A DNA stretch of 64,000 nt from Pseudomonas sp. FP453 (GCF_030687495.1 NZ_CP117435.1:3104501-3168500), one strand, 5' to 3'; positions 47,597-56,663 are shown, numbered from the stretch's first letter. Program-made: numbers and translations. The notes: generated by a model from the letters alone, not told the origin.

Positions 47597-47911
47597 TCAG
47601 AGCAGCCAGCGAAACAGATAGAACAACGCCATGCTCAACAGCACCGTCAGCAGCACGTTGCGCGTCCAGTACATCAGCGCCACCGCGCTGATACCGGCGA
47701 GCAGATAGGGGTTGGTCGGGCTCAGGTTGAGGTGCTGGTGATCGGCCAGGAAGATGATCGGCCCGCAAATCGCGGTGAGCATCCCCGGCACCGCAAACCC
47801 GAGAAACTCCCGCGCCCCCCGGTTGAGGCGTACCGGCAAGCGCGGCTCGATAAACAGGTAGCGGTTGAGAAACACCACCAGGCCCATCGTCACAATCATC
47901 AGGTAGATCAT
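47597..47911 (-). CDS. azlD: AzlD family branched-chain amino acid exporter subunit
   Basis: 104 residues from the ATG at 47911, which overlaps the azlC stop in ATGA. Four hydrophobic helices; LGFAVPGMLTAICGPIIF and the RNVLLTVLLSMALFYL end are typical of AzlD. Works with AzlC to export branched-chain amino acids. Confidence 0.85.
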   Translation of the reverse strand: MIYLMIVTMGLVVFLNRYLFIEPRLPVRLNRGAREFLGFAVPGMLTAICGPIIFLADHQHLNLSPTNPYLLAGISAVALMYWTRNVLLTVLLSMALFYLFRWLL

Positions 47912-48603
47912 CGCAGCCCTACTCCCAGCCGTTTGCACGCATACCCGGCGCTCATCCCCAACACACCCGACACCACCACCGCCGATTCCCAATGCAGGAA
48001 ACTCAGCCACACCGAGAACAGCAACGACACGGCCACACAGACCACGGTCGGCACATCACGCACCACCGGGGTGATCAGCGCAATAAAGGTCGCGGCGATG
48101 GAAAACTCCAGGCCCAACTGGTCCAGGCCGGGAATGCTCTTGCCCAGCACGATGCCGGCAAGGGTGAACAGGTTCCAGGCGATATAGAACGTCAAGCCGA
48201 CGCCGAGGGCGTACCAGCGATTGAACGTCTGACGGTCGTAGTGGCTGACCAGGGCGAAGAATTCGTCGGTGAGCAGAAAACCCAGGCTCATGCGCCAGCG
48301 CGTGTTGAGCGCTGACAATGTAGGACGCATGTGCATGCCGTAGAGCAGATGCTGGGAAGTCAGCAACAAGGTGGTCAACACAATGGAGATCAGGCTCGCG
48401 CCGCTCTTGACCATGCCGATCGCCACCAACTGCGCGGCGCCGGCGAACACAATGGCGGATAAACCCTGGGCTTGCAGCGGGGTGAATTGCGCATCAATGG
48501 CCATGGAGCCGGCCAGCAGCCCCCACGGCGCACAGGCCAGGGACAGCGGGATAACGGCAATGGCGCCGCGTGCGAAGGCGTAATGAGGTAAGGCGGTAGG
48601 CAT
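47908..48603 (-). CDS. azlC: AzlC family branched-chain amino acid exporter
   Basis: 231 residues from the ATG at 48603 (a GTG lies two codons upstream). Multi-helix membrane protein with GAIAVIPLSLACAPWGLLAG, LSAIVFAGAAQLVAIGM and the LTDEFFALVSHYD loop of the AzlC family. Forms the larger half of the exporter with AzlD, with which it is translationally coupled. Confidence 0.9.
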   Translation of the reverse strand: MPTALPHYAFARGAIAVIPLSLACAPWGLLAGSMAIDAQFTPLQAQGLSAIVFAGAAQLVAIGMVKSGASLISIVLTTLLLTSQHLLYGMHMRPTLSALNTRWRMSLGFLLTDEFFALVSHYDRQTFNRWYALGVGLTFYIAWNLFTLAGIVLGKSIPGLDQLGLEFSIAATFIALITPVVRDVPTVVCVAVSLLFSVWLSFLHWESAVVVSGVLGMSAGYACKRLGVGLR

Positions 48604-48674
48604 GGACACGGCTCAACGACGGACAGTCGCCAAGCATGCCAGCGCAATAGAGTGCTTGTCTTGAACGATCTTGC

Positions 48675-48944
48675 TCAGGCGAGCCTGACGGACACCTGCT
48701 CCACCGAATCGCGCGCTTCGCGCAGCTCATAAGCATCCTGGTTCAACCGGTGAATGGTGTTGAGCAAGCGCTGGCGTAGCACTTCATCGCCGAGTTTTTC
48801 CACGGCGCGCATCAGGTCGAACGCCGCAGTTTCGTTATTTTCCGCGACGGAATCGAGGGTCTTGCGCAGGTTGCGAGTGGCACGGGTCACGCGGGTTCTT
48901 CCTTCGTTTGCAATGGCAGGCACTTTAGGACATTCGTGTTTCAT
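48675..48944 (-). CDS. Small hypothetical protein, 89 aa
   Basis: Begins MKHECPKVPAIANEGRTRVT and is then almost wholly helical and charged (RNLRKTLDSVAENNET, DEVLRQRLLNTIHRLNQDAY). No signal or membrane segment. The longer upstream frame would run across the ars promoter and is rejected. Divergent from arsR; whether it is tied to arsenic is unknown. Confidence 0.5.
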   Translation of the reverse strand: MKHECPKVPAIANEGRTRVTRATRNLRKTLDSVAENNETAAFDLMRAVEKLGDEVLRQRLLNTIHRLNQDAYELREARDSVEQVSVRLA

Positions 48945-49015
48945 TTTAATTTCAAACACTTGCGATAGATTCCCAGGCGCTTGATCCAGATCAAGCGAAA
49001 ACCGGTTTGACCGAC

Positions 49016-49051
49016 ACATATGGAAATACGTATATTCGACTTCCCATATGT
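49016..49051. promoter_or_regulatory. ArsR-type operator/promoter of arsRBC
   Basis: ACATATGG (49016-49023) and CCATATGT (49044-49051) are perfect inverted arms 20 bp apart, ending 15 bp before the arsR ATG. ArsR-family sites commonly contain such ATATG palindromes over the promoter. Confidence 0.6.
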
Positions 49052-49065
49052 ATAGGGCGTTGCCC

Positions 49066-49422
49066 ATGTCCGAGTTCATCTCCCCTCCCGAACTGTTCAA
49101 ATGCCTGGCCGATGCCACCCGCACACGCCTGACATTATTGGTGGCACGCGAAGGCGAACTTTGCGTGTGCGAACTGATCCATGCCTTGGAGGACAGCCAG
49201 CCGAAAATCTCCCGTCACCTGGCGCAACTGCGCAATTGCGGGCTGATGCTGGATCGTCGCCAGGGTCAATGGATCTACTACCGCATCAATCCAGCGCTGC
49301 CCGCATGGGTCACCCAAGTGCTGGACATCACCTTGCAAGCCAACCTGCCCTGGTTGCATGCCGACACCCAACGTCTGGATGCAATGGGCAACCGACCACA
49401 ACGGGCCAGCGTCTGCTGCTGA
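49066..49422 (+). CDS. arsR: Arsenic-responsive ArsR repressor
   Basis: 118 residues from the ATG at 49066. Winged-helix ArsR fold: LFKCLADATRTRLTLLVAREGELCVCELIHALEDSQPKISRHLAQL. The ELCVCEL pair on the DNA-recognition helix is the As(III)/Sb(III) sensing site. The C-terminus ends VCC. Heads arsRBC and should repress it from the palindrome just upstream. Confidence 0.93.
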   Translation: MSEFISPPELFKCLADATRTRLTLLVAREGELCVCELIHALEDSQPKISRHLAQLRNCGLMLDRRQGQWIYYRINPALPAWVTQVLDITLQANLPWLHADTQRLDAMGNRPQRASVCC

Positions 49423-49440
49423 GCCCTCGGAGCTTTATCG

Positions 49441-50724
49441 ATGCTTGTCGCCATTGGCATTTTTCTGTTCACCATCATTCTGGTCATCTGGCAGCCCAAG
49501 GGCCTCGGCGTCGGCTGGAGTGCAACGATGGGCGCCATCCTCGCCCTGGCCAGCGGCGTGATCAGCCTGGCGGATATTCCGGTGGTGTGGCACATCATCT
49601 GGAATGCCACCGGCACCTTTGTCGCGCTGATCATCATCAGCCTGTTGCTCGACGAAGCCGGCTTCTTTGCCTGGGCGGCGCTGCATGTCGCACGTTGGGG
49701 CCGTGGGCGCGGGCGGCGCTTGTTTGCCTATATGGTGCTGCTGGGCGCGCTGGTTTCGGCGCTGTTTGCCAACGACGGCGCAGCGCTGATCCTCACGCCC
49801 ATCGTGATGTCGATGCTCCTGGCGTTGCGTTTTTCCCCGGCGGCAACCCTGGCGTTTGTCATGGGCGCAGGGTTTATCGCCGATACCGCGAGCCTGCCGC
49901 TGGTGGTGTCGAACCTGGTGAACATCGTTTCGGCGGACTACTTCAAGATTGGCTTCAACGAATATGCGGCCGTGATGGTGCCGGTGAACCTCGTCAGCGT
50001 CGCGGCCACGCTGGCGGTACTGCTGTGGTTTTTCCGCCGCGATATCCCGCAGGTCTACGACCCCGCTGACCTGGCCGATCCAGCCAGTGCGATCCACGAC
50101 CGCGCCACCTTCCGCGCCGGCTGGTGGGTGCTGGGTATCCTGTTGGTCGGTTGTTTCGCCCTGGAGCCACTGGGCATTCCCATCAGTGCGATTTCCGCCG
50201 TGTGTGCCGTGCTCCTGCTGGTGATCGCCGCCAAGGGCCACAAGATTTCCACGCGCAAGGTGCTGAAGGAAGCACCGTGGCAGATCGTGATTTTCTCCCT
50301 GGGCATGTACCTGGTGGTGTACGGCTTGCGCAACGCCGGCCTCACCACGTACCTCGCAACCTGGCTCGACACCTTCGCCACCTACGGCGTGTGGGGTGCG
50401 GCCATGGGCACCGGCGTGCTGACGGCCTTGCTGTCCTCGGCGATGAACAACCTGCCGACGGTGCTGATCGGCGCGTTGTCCATCGAGTCCAGCCATGCGG
50501 TGGGTGTGATCAAGGACGCGATGATCTACGCCAACGTGATCGGCAGCGACCTCGGCCCGAAAATCACCCCGATTGGCAGCCTGGCCACCTTGCTGTGGCT
50601 GCATATTCTGGCGCGCAAGGGCATCACCATCACTTGGGGCTACTACTTCAAGGTCGGGATTGTGCTGACCTTGCCGGTGCTGTTGATCACCCTCGCCGCC
50701 CTCGCCTTGCGTTTGAGTATCTGA
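49441..50724 (+). CDS. arsB: Arsenite efflux pump ArsB
   Basis: 427 residues, about twelve membrane helices, in the ArsB family: VTIWQPKG-like start, [37 protein letters not shown] and [17 protein letters not shown]. Exports arsenite and antimonite using the membrane potential. Follows arsR by 18 bp. Confidence 0.95.
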   Translation: MLVAIGIFLFTIILVIWQPKGLGVGWSATMGAILALASGVISLADIPVVWHIIWNATGTFVALIIISLLLDEAGFFAWAALHVARWGRGRGRRLFAYMVLLGALVSALFANDGAALILTPIVMSMLLALRFSPAATLAFVMGAGFIADTASLPLVVSNLVNIVSADYFKIGFNEYAAVMVPVNLVSVAATLAVLLWFFRRDIPQVYDPADLADPASAIHDRATFRAGWWVLGILLVGCFALEPLGIPISAISAVCAVLLLVIAAKGHKISTRKVLKEAPWQIVIFSLGMYLVVYGLRNAGLTTYLATWLDTFATYGVWGAAMGTGVLTALLSSAMNNLPTVLIGALSIESSHAVGVIKDAMIYANVIGSDLGPKITPIGSLATLLWLHILARKGITITWGYYFKVGIVLTLPVLLITLAALALRLSI

Positions 50725-50725
50725 A

Positions 50726-51196
50726 ATGAAAGTCCTGTTCATGTGCACCGCCAACAGTTGTCGCAGCATTTTGTCTGAAGCGCTGTTCAACCACTTGGCG
50801 CCGGCGGGTTTCGTCGCCATCAGTTCTGGCAGCTTCCCCAAGGGCCAGGTCTTGCCGCGCAGCCTGTCGACGCTGGGGACCGCAGGTATCAGCACGGAAG
50901 GCCTGTACAGCAAAGGCAATGATGCGCTTGCAGGCAGCCCGCCGGATCTGGTGATCACCGTGTGCGACAAGGCCGCCGGTGAAGCCTGCCCGGTGTATTT
51001 CGGGCCGGCGCTGAAGGCGCATTGGGGCCTGGAAGACCCTTCGGAGGTTGACGGCGATGAAGCAATGCTCGACGCCGCCTTTCACGCCACACTGGAAACC
51101 ATCGAAAGCCGCTGCCGGGCGTTTTTCGCACTGCCGTTTGCGCGCCTTGGCGCGGCCGAGTTGAAGGCTGAACTTGAACGTATCGCGCTGTTGTAA
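50726..51196 (+). CDS. arsC: Thioredoxin-dependent arsenate reductase ArsC (LMW-phosphatase type)
   Basis: 156 residues. The P-loop FMCTANSCRSILSEAL has the Cys-x5-Arg nucleophile, and ITVCDKAAGEACPVYFG holds the two further redox cysteines. Reduces arsenate to arsenite for export by ArsB. Starts 1 bp after the arsB stop. No arsH follows, unlike many Pseudomonas ars operons. Confidence 0.93.
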   Translation: MKVLFMCTANSCRSILSEALFNHLAPAGFVAISSGSFPKGQVLPRSLSTLGTAGISTEGLYSKGNDALAGSPPDLVITVCDKAAGEACPVYFGPALKAHWGLEDPSEVDGDEAMLDAAFHATLETIESRCRAFFALPFARLGAAELKAELERIALL

Positions 51197-51263
51197 CTGC
51201 AAAAACTAGAACTGCCCTGCCCAATCTGGCTATGCTCGTGCCCTTTCTCGAAAGGACGCGGGC

Positions 51264-51875
51264 ATGCTGACGATCTTCTTTTACGCACTGGTATTTGGCT
51301 TTGTGTTTTGCCTGTCCCCCGGCGCCGTGCTGGCGGAGACCCTGCGGCGTGGCTTGCTCCAGGGTTTCACCCCGGCGTTGCTGGTGCAAATCGGCTCACT
51401 GGTGGGCGACGCGGTCTGGGCGGTGATCGGCCTCACCGGCATTGCGTTGCTGATCCAGCATGACGCCGTGCGCGTGCCGCTGACCATTGCCTGCGCGCTG
51501 TACCTGGCCTGGCTCGGCGCACGCAGCCTGATGGATGCGTGGCATCTGCCGCAAGCCGACAGCGCGCCGGCCAGCTCGGCGAAGAATGCATTGGCGGTGG
51601 GCGCGACGATTTCCCTGGCCAACCCGAAAAACATTGTCTACTGGGGCGCCCTGGGCAGCGCGCTTTCCGGCATCGTCGGCGCCACGCCCAGCCATGGGCA
51701 GACGCTGATGTTTTTTGCCGGGTTCATGCTGGCATCGGTGCTGTCGTGCTTTCTGATTGCCGGGTTGGTGAACCTGTTGCGCCAGAACGCATCGCCCACT
51801 TGGCAGCGCATCAGTTACGGCGCCTGTGGCGTGGTATTGATCTATTTGGCCGTTCTCGCGGCACAGGGCATTTGA
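51264..51875 (+). CDS. LysE family exporter
   Basis: 203 residues, six membrane helices, with the LysE/RhtB start VFGFVFCLSPGAVLAETLRRG and a middle loop ATISLANPKNIVYWGALG. Exports an amino acid; which one is unknown. It follows arsC by 67 bp, with its own AAAGGA site, and is probably not part of arsenic resistance. Confidence 0.9.
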   Translation: MLTIFFYALVFGFVFCLSPGAVLAETLRRGLLQGFTPALLVQIGSLVGDAVWAVIGLTGIALLIQHDAVRVPLTIACALYLAWLGARSLMDAWHLPQADSAPASSAKNALAVGATISLANPKNIVYWGALGSALSGIVGATPSHGQTLMFFAGFMLASVLSCFLIAGLVNLLRQNASPTWQRISYGACGVVLIYLAVLAAQGI

Positions 51876-51926
51876 AGTTATATATCGAGCAACTTCCAAG
51901 TGCCTCTTGTCTGAATGAACTCTGAA

Positions 51927-51955
51927 CAACGGATAATTTAATTAATCATCCGTTG
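51927..51955. promoter_or_regulatory. Palindrome overlapping the mgtA-leader promoter
   Basis: CAACGGAT and ATCCGTTG form perfect 8-bp arms around AATTTAATTAATC. The right arm covers the first bases of the TTGACA -35 box, so a bound protein would block or help polymerase directly. The regulator is unknown. Confidence 0.5.
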
Positions 51956-51981
51956 ACATTTTGTAACTGCCTGAGTAGATT
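51953..51981 (+). promoter_or_regulatory. Strong sigma70-type promoter
   Basis: TTGACA (51953-51958), a 17-bp spacer and TAGATT (51976-51981). The transcript would start near 51988 and read through two small ORFs into mgtA. Confidence 0.65.
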
Positions 51982-51987
51982 GCCCGT

Positions 51988-52192
51988 GCCCGCAACTGGG
52001 GCCTTTTTTAAACCTCACAAAAGAAGCCAATGGACACAGTATCTAGTCGCTGTCCGAGCACCGCCTTTGCGGGCATCGGGCGCCCAACCCAGAATATGAC
52101 AGGACTCGCTTCCCGGTCCGGTAAGCTGCGCTAGAGCTCGATGCTCCACCGTAACTGCCTCACCGGTCGCCCGTCCGGTCCCGAGGTGTGTT
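51988..52192 (+). other. Structured 5' leader upstream of the 97-aa ORF and mgtA
   Basis: About 200 bp with no long ORF but several hairpin candidates: GGACA/TGTCC (52032-52055), CCGC-CTTT-GCGG (about 52061-52072) and GTCCGG/CCGGTC segments nearer the end. It does not match the Mg2+ M-box pattern as I remember it. It may be an RNA element or part of an attenuation leader. Confidence 0.35.
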
Positions 52193-52486
52193 ATGACCTT
52201 CCAAGCCTTTGTTTTACATGATATTCGCACGCTGGCCGCAGCCCTGCGCGCCAAGCTGTGCCGTGAGCCTGCAGGGTTTTCCCCAATCCGCTCGCCCTTT
52301 GCCACACCCTCCCCCCAAGTGCGCCCGGCTCACCCGCTGGCGCACTGGCGTATCTGCCCAGACAGCGGCCAACTGCTGCAGCACTGGGATCACGCCGACC
52401 CGCAGGACCCACAGAGACCGACCGTTTCCAGCCTGGCACAAGCCGGTCTGCTGCTCGGTTTCTACCTGAGCGCGCGCGCCGCTTAA
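52193..52486 (+). CDS. Small ORF in the mgtA leader, 97 aa
   Basis: Begins at the ATG at 52193 with GAGG 6 bp upstream. Reads MTFQAFVLHDIRTLAAALRA, then a Pro-rich middle (REPAGFSPIRSPFATPSPQV) and ends LLLGFYLSARAA. No recognised domain. Its place between a strong promoter and mgtA, and its proline content, suggest either a co-transcribed accessory protein or a sensing leader ORF. Confidence 0.5.
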   Translation: MTFQAFVLHDIRTLAAALRAKLCREPAGFSPIRSPFATPSPQVRPAHPLAHWRICPDSGQLLQHWDHADPQDPQRPTVSSLAQAGLLLGFYLSARAA

Positions 52487-52532
52487 TCCTGCTGGAAACA
52501 GCAACTATCTGATCAACACCCTGGAGTTCTTT

Positions 52533-52571
52533 ATGAACTATCCCAGTTGTAATTCGCTGCGCGCTATTTAA
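52533..52571 (+). CDS. 12-codon leader peptide ORF before mgtA
   Basis: ATG at 52533 preceded by CTGGAG at proper spacing; reads MNYPSCNSLRAI then TAA. It lies 138 bp before the mgtA start. A strong ribosome site with so short an ORF is typical of regulatory leader peptides; the Salmonella mgtA gene also has one (mgtL), though the sequence differs. Confidence 0.5.
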   Translation: MNYPSCNSLRAI

Positions 52572-52649
52572 CTAACGCTGCCGCAAAAGTTGTCCAGACA
52601 CTTTATTTGAACCGATCGCGAAGTCCGCGGCTCGGCATGCTTTCGCTCG

Positions 52650-52699
52650 CCTGTCAGCAGGTAAGTACCGGGTATGTTTTGTCGAGAATTGGCGACAGG
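52650..52699 (+). promoter_or_regulatory. Possible helix masking the mgtA ribosome site
   Basis: CCTGTC (52650-52655) can pair with GACAGG (52694-52699), which runs into the AGGAG Shine-Dalgarno of mgtA. Such a 6-bp helix could couple translation of mgtA to events in the leader. Inference from pairing only. Confidence 0.3.
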
Positions 52700-52709
52700 A
52701 GTACACACC

Positions 52710-55424
52710 ATGAGCGCCGTAAAAAACACGCCACTGCACAAGAAAACCACCGCCGACGCCGACACCAAACTGTCGATGCGCGCCGCCCGTGAAGCCCACA
52801 ACGGCCTGTCGGCCACCCTCGCCAACGTGCGGGCCACCCAGGACGGCCTGACCGAACTGGACGCCGCTGCACGCCTGCACCGCGAAGGCTACAACGAAGT
52901 TGCCCATGACAAGCCGCCCCACGCCATCGTGCAGTTCCTGCAAGCGCTGAACAACCCGTTCATCTACGTGCTGCTGACCTTGGCCGGCATCAGCTTTGTC
53001 ACCGACTATTGGCTGCCGCTGCAAGCCGGTGAAGAAGTCGACCTGACCAAGGTCATCATCATCATGACCATGGTCCTGCTCAGCAGCCTGCTGCGCTTCT
53101 GGCAGGAACACCGCTCGGCGAAATCCGCCGAAGCCCTGAAAGCCATGGTGCGCACCACCGCCACCGTGCTGCGCCGCGAACAAGTCGGCGCCCAGCCAAC
53201 CCTGCGCGAAGTGCCGATGCGCGACCTGGTGGCCGGCGACATCGTGCAGCTATCGGCCGGCGACATGATCCCGGCGGACATCCGCCTGATCGAATCCCGC
53301 GACCTGTTTATCAGCCAAGCGGTGCTCACCGGTGAAGCCTTGCCGGTGGAAAAGTACGACACCCTCGGCGACGTCACGCAAAAATCCGCCGCGCCCCCGG
53401 CCACCGACCAGGGCAATCTGCTGGACCTGCCGAACATCTGCTTCATGGGCACCAACGTCGTCAGCGGCCGGGCCAAGGCCGTGGTGGTCGCCACCGGGCC
53501 ACGCACCTACTTCGGCTCGCTGGCTAAGGCGATTGTCGGCTCGCGGGTGCAAACCGCGTTCGACCGTGGGGTCAATAGCGTCAGCTGGCTGCTGATCCGC
53601 TTCATGCTGGTGATGGTGCCGATCGTGTTCCTGCTCAACGGGTTCTCCAAGGGTGACTGGGGCGACGCGTTCCTCTTCGCCCTGGCGGTTGCGGTCGGCC
53701 TCACCCCGGAAATGCTGCCGATGATCGTCAGCGCCAACCTGGCCAAGGGCGCCACGGCGATGGCCAAGCGCAAAGTTGTGGTCAAGCGCCTCAATGCGAT
53801 CCAGAACTTCGGTTCGATGGACGTGCTGTGCACCGACAAGACCGGCACCCTGACCCAGGACAAGATCATCCTCGAACATCACGTCAACGCCTTTGGCCAA
53901 CGCGATGACACGGTGCTGTCCCTGGCGTGGCTCAACAGCCATCACCAAAGCGGCATGAAAAACCTGATGGACCAGGCCGTGGTGCAGTTCTCCGAGCAGA
54001 ATCCGAAGTTCCAGGTGCCGTTTGCCTACAGCAAGGTGGATGAATTGCCCTTCGACTTTGTGCGCCGTCGCCTGTCCATCGTGGTCAAGGATGCCGCCGA
54101 TGATCAGTTGCTGGTGTGCAAGGGCGCCGTGGAAGAGATGCTGAGCATTTCCACCCACGTCATGGAAGGCGGCGACGCTGTGCCACTGGACGAGCGCCGT
54201 CGCAACGAGCTGCTGGCATTGGCCAACGACTACAACGAAGACGGTTTCCGCGTGCTGGTGGTGGCCACGCGCAACATTCCCAAGGCCCTGGCCCGCCAGC
54301 AATACACCACCGCCGATGAACGCAACCTGGTGATCCAGGGCTTCCTGACCTTCCTCGACCCACCGAAGGAAACCGCCGGCCCGGCGATTGCTGCGCTGCA
54401 ACAAATCGGTGTAGCGGTCAAAGTGCTGACCGGCGACAACGCCGTGGTCACCAGCAAGATCTGCCGCCAGGTTGGCCTGGAGCCCGGCCAGCCGCTGCTC
54501 GGCGCGGAAATCGAAGCGATGGACGACGCCACCCTGCTGCGCCGCGTGGAAGAACGCACGGTGTTTGCCAAGCTGACGCCGCTGCAAAAATCCCGGGTGC
54601 TCAAGGCCCTGCAAGCCAACGGCCACACCGTGGGCTTCCTCGGTGACGGCATCAACGATGCACCGGCACTGCGCGACGCTGACGTGGGTATCTCGGTGGA
54701 CAGCGGCACCGACATCGCCAAGGAATCGGCCGACATCATCCTCCTGGAAAAGAGCCTGATGGTGCTGGAAGAAGGCGTGCTCAAGGGCCGCGAAACCTTC
54801 GGCAATATCATGAAGTACCTGAACATGACCGCCAGCTCCAACTTCGGCAACGTGTTCTCGGTGCTGGTGGCCAGTGCGTTTATCCCGTTCATGCCGATGC
54901 TGGCGATTCACCTGCTGCTGCAAAACCTCATGTACGACATCTCCCAGCTGGCCCTGCCGTGGGACAAGATGGACAAGGAATACCTGGCCAAGCCACGCAA
55001 GTGGGACGCGAAAAACATCGGGCGCTTCATGATCTGGATCGGGCCGACCTCGTCGATCTTCGACATCACCACCTTTGCCCTGATGTGGTACGTGTTCAGC
55101 GCCAACAGCGTAGAGATGCAGACGCTGTTCCAGTCCGGCTGGTTTATCGAGGGCCTGCTCTCGCAAACCCTGGTGGTGCACATGTTGCGCACCCGCAAGA
55201 TCCCGTTCTTCCAAAGCACCGCCGCGTGGCCGGTATTGATGATGACTTGCGTGGTAATCGCGCTGGGGATCTACGTGCCGTTCTCGCCCCTGGGCACCCT
55301 GGTCGGCTTGCAACCGCTGCCGCTGGCGTACTTCCCCTGGCTGGTGGGCACCCTGCTCAGCTACTGCTGCGTCGCGCAACTGATGAAAACGATCTACATC
55401 CGCCGCTTCAAGCAGTGGTACTGA
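52710..55424 (+). CDS. mgtA: Magnesium-translocating P-type ATPase
   Basis: 904 residues from the ATG at 52710 (AGGAG upstream). Cation P-type ATPase: N-terminal LQALNNPFIYVLLTLAGISF, the SQAVLTGEALPVEK actuator loop, phosphorylation site VLCTDKTGTLTQDKI, KGAVEEML nucleotide site and hinge VGFLGDGINDAPALRDADVG. The P-IIIB (MgtA/MgtB) group is shown by TPEMLPMIVSANLAKGA and the long cytoplasmic tail-less end. Imports Mg2+ down its gradient at ATP cost. Likely induced by low Mg2+ through the leader described above. Confidence 0.95.
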   Translation: MSAVKNTPLHKKTTADADTKLSMRAAREAHNGLSATLANVRATQDGLTELDAAARLHREGYNEVAHDKPPHAIVQFLQALNNPFIYVLLTLAGISFVTDYWLPLQAGEEVDLTKVIIIMTMVLLSSLLRFWQEHRSAKSAEALKAMVRTTATVLRREQVGAQPTLREVPMRDLVAGDIVQLSAGDMIPADIRLIESRDLFISQAVLTGEALPVEKYDTLGDVTQKSAAPPATDQGNLLDLPNICFMGTNVVSGRAKAVVVATGPRTYFGSLAKAIVGSRVQTAFDRGVNSVSWLLIRFMLVMVPIVFLLNGFSKGDWGDAFLFALAVAVGLTPEMLPMIVSANLAKGATAMAKRKVVVKRLNAIQNFGSMDVLCTDKTGTLTQDKIILEHHVNAFGQRDDTVLSLAWLNSHHQSGMKNLMDQAVVQFSEQNPKFQVPFAYSKVDELPFDFVRRRLSIVVKDAADDQLLVCKGAVEEMLSISTHVMEGGDAVPLDERRRNELLALANDYNEDGFRVLVVATRNIPKALARQQYTTADERNLVIQGFLTFLDPPKETAGPAIAALQQIGVAVKVLTGDNAVVTSKICRQVGLEPGQPLLGAEIEAMDDATLLRRVEERTVFAKLTPLQKSRVLKALQANGHTVGFLGDGINDAPALRDADVGISVDSGTDIAKESADIILLEKSLMVLEEGVLKGRETFGNIMKYLNMTASSNFGNVFSVLVASAFIPFMPMLAIHLLLQNLMYDISQLALPWDKMDKEYLAKPRKWDAKNIGRFMIWIGPTSSIFDITTFALMWYVFSANSVEMQTLFQSGWFIEGLLSQTLVVHMLRTRKIPFFQSTAAWPVLMMTCVVIALGIYVPFSPLGTLVGLQPLPLAYFPWLVGTLLSYCCVAQLMKTIYIRRFKQWY

Positions 55425-55487
55425 TCCCCCCGCCGTTCAAACGGTGGCGGTCGCCCGGCTGTCACCGTGCATCACAAGGATTCGAAT

Positions 55488-55835
55488 ATGCGCGTCTTGA
55501 TCTGTGCAGGTCGTCATTACGCCGACACCAAGAAGTCCCGCCAAGTGCTGGACGCTTACCACCGCCTGCGCCCGGTGCAGGTATTGATCCACGGCGGCAA
55601 CCAGTTCCTCGGCAGCGACGTCGAGGAGTGGGCGCGGGAACTGGGTATCGACGTGGTGCGCTACCCGCCCAACTGGCAACGCCACGGCAAGCAGGCGGAA
55701 CGCCAGCGCAACCATTTCATGCTGATCGACAGCCGTCCCGACGTGGTCATCGCCCTGCCGGGTGGTGACGACACGTCGGAGCTGGTCTGCCAGGCCAAAG
55801 CCAGCGGCATTTCGGTGCTGACCGTAGAAAGCTGA
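55488..55835 (+). CDS. DUF2493 (SLOG-type) protein
   Basis: 115 residues from the ATG at 55488 (AAGGA upstream). MRVLICAGRHYADTKKSRQV, then VLIHGGNQFLGSDVEEWA and DVVIALPGGDDTSELVCQAK, a Rossmann-like SLOG fold (YspA type) that may bind a nucleotide-derived ligand. Cytosolic, function unknown. Lies 63 bp after mgtA. Confidence 0.75.
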   Translation: MRVLICAGRHYADTKKSRQVLDAYHRLRPVQVLIHGGNQFLGSDVEEWARELGIDVVRYPPNWQRHGKQAERQRNHFMLIDSRPDVVIALPGGDDTSELVCQAKASGISVLTVES

Positions 55836-55853
55836 ATTCACGCGAGGTGCATC

Positions 55854-56663
55854 ATGCACAACCAACACACGCCGCAACGCCCGGATGGGTTTGCCAAATA
55901 CCGTGCGCGTCACTATCGCGGCGCACGTCACACCTTGTTGCTGTTGCCGCCGGCCAAACGCCGCGCACTGCGGCGCAACCTGGTTTTTATCGGTTTGACC
56001 CTGGCCGTGCTGCTGCTCATTGCGCTGCTGTCCAAGGCCCATGCCGCCGGCGGGGCCTACGTAGTCGACGATGGCGCAATCAATGCGCCGGGCACCTGCA
56101 ACGTGGACGCCTGGTTCAGCGCCAACCGCCACGAAGGCCGCAACCACAGCGAAACGCTGTCACCCGCGTGCACCTTCAGTGCCTTGCCCTCGGTGCAATG
56201 GGGCGCGGCGCTGTCGCGGGCGGGCGGCGAAAGCCAGATCAGCCCGCAACTCAAGGCTCAGGTGCTGTCGCGGGAAGACTTGGGGTTGGAGATGGCCGTG
56301 GCTGCCGGCGCGCACGTTGCGCTGGATCGTCGGCACGCCTTCGACGGCGCGGACCTGAACCTGCCATTGACCTGGCAGCCCTTGCAGGCGCTGCGCCTGA
56401 ACCTGAATGCCGGTTGGGCCCATGCCTATGACGACGGTGAACAAAACCACCGCCTGACCTGGGGCAGCGGCGTCGAGTATCAACTGGCGCCCGCCCTCAC
56501 GCTGATCGGTGAGCGCTATGGCCAGCGCGGCGGCGACCAGGCCTGGCAGGCCGGGCCGCGCCTGCACCTTGGCGAATTTGTCTATGTGGACCTGATCGTC
56601 GGGCGCAGCCTGAGCGGTGACCACGATCAATGGCTGACCACCGGCGCCACCGTGCGCTTCTAG
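55854..56663 (+). CDS. Putative secreted/outer-membrane beta-rich protein, 269 aa
   Basis: A basic N-terminus of about 42 residues, a hydrophobic helix (LVFIGLTLAVLLLIALLSKAHA, about 43-64, ending in an AHA-like signal cleavage site), then a domain of alternating strands (QALRLNLNAGWAHAYD, LTWGSGVEYQLAPALTLIGERY) ending with terminal Phe (TTGATVRF). The pattern and terminal F resemble a small outer-membrane beta-barrel. No family recognised. It overlaps the stop of the convergent DUF533 gene by 4 bp. Confidence 0.6.
   Translation: MHNQHTPQRPDGFAKYRARHYRGARHTLLLLPPAKRRALRRNLVFIGLTLAVLLLIALLSKAHAAGGAYVVDDGAINAPGTCNVDAWFSANRHEGRNHSETLSPACTFSALPSVQWGAALSRAGGESQISPQLKAQVLSREDLGLEMAVAAGAHVALDRRHAFDGADLNLPLTWQPLQALRLNLNAGWAHAYDDGEQNHRLTWGSGVEYQLAPALTLIGERYGQRGGDQAWQAGPRLHLGEFVYVDLIVGRSLSGDHDQWLTTGATVRF

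Noticed and set aside
49435..50970. Long open frame antisense to arsB/arsC
   Set aside because: Composition is typical of a shadow frame, and arsB/arsC are certain on the plus strand.
53250..55379. Long open frame antisense to mgtA
   Set aside because: Same GC-rich artefact; the protein is His/Gln/Arg-rich with no domain, while mgtA is unmistakable.
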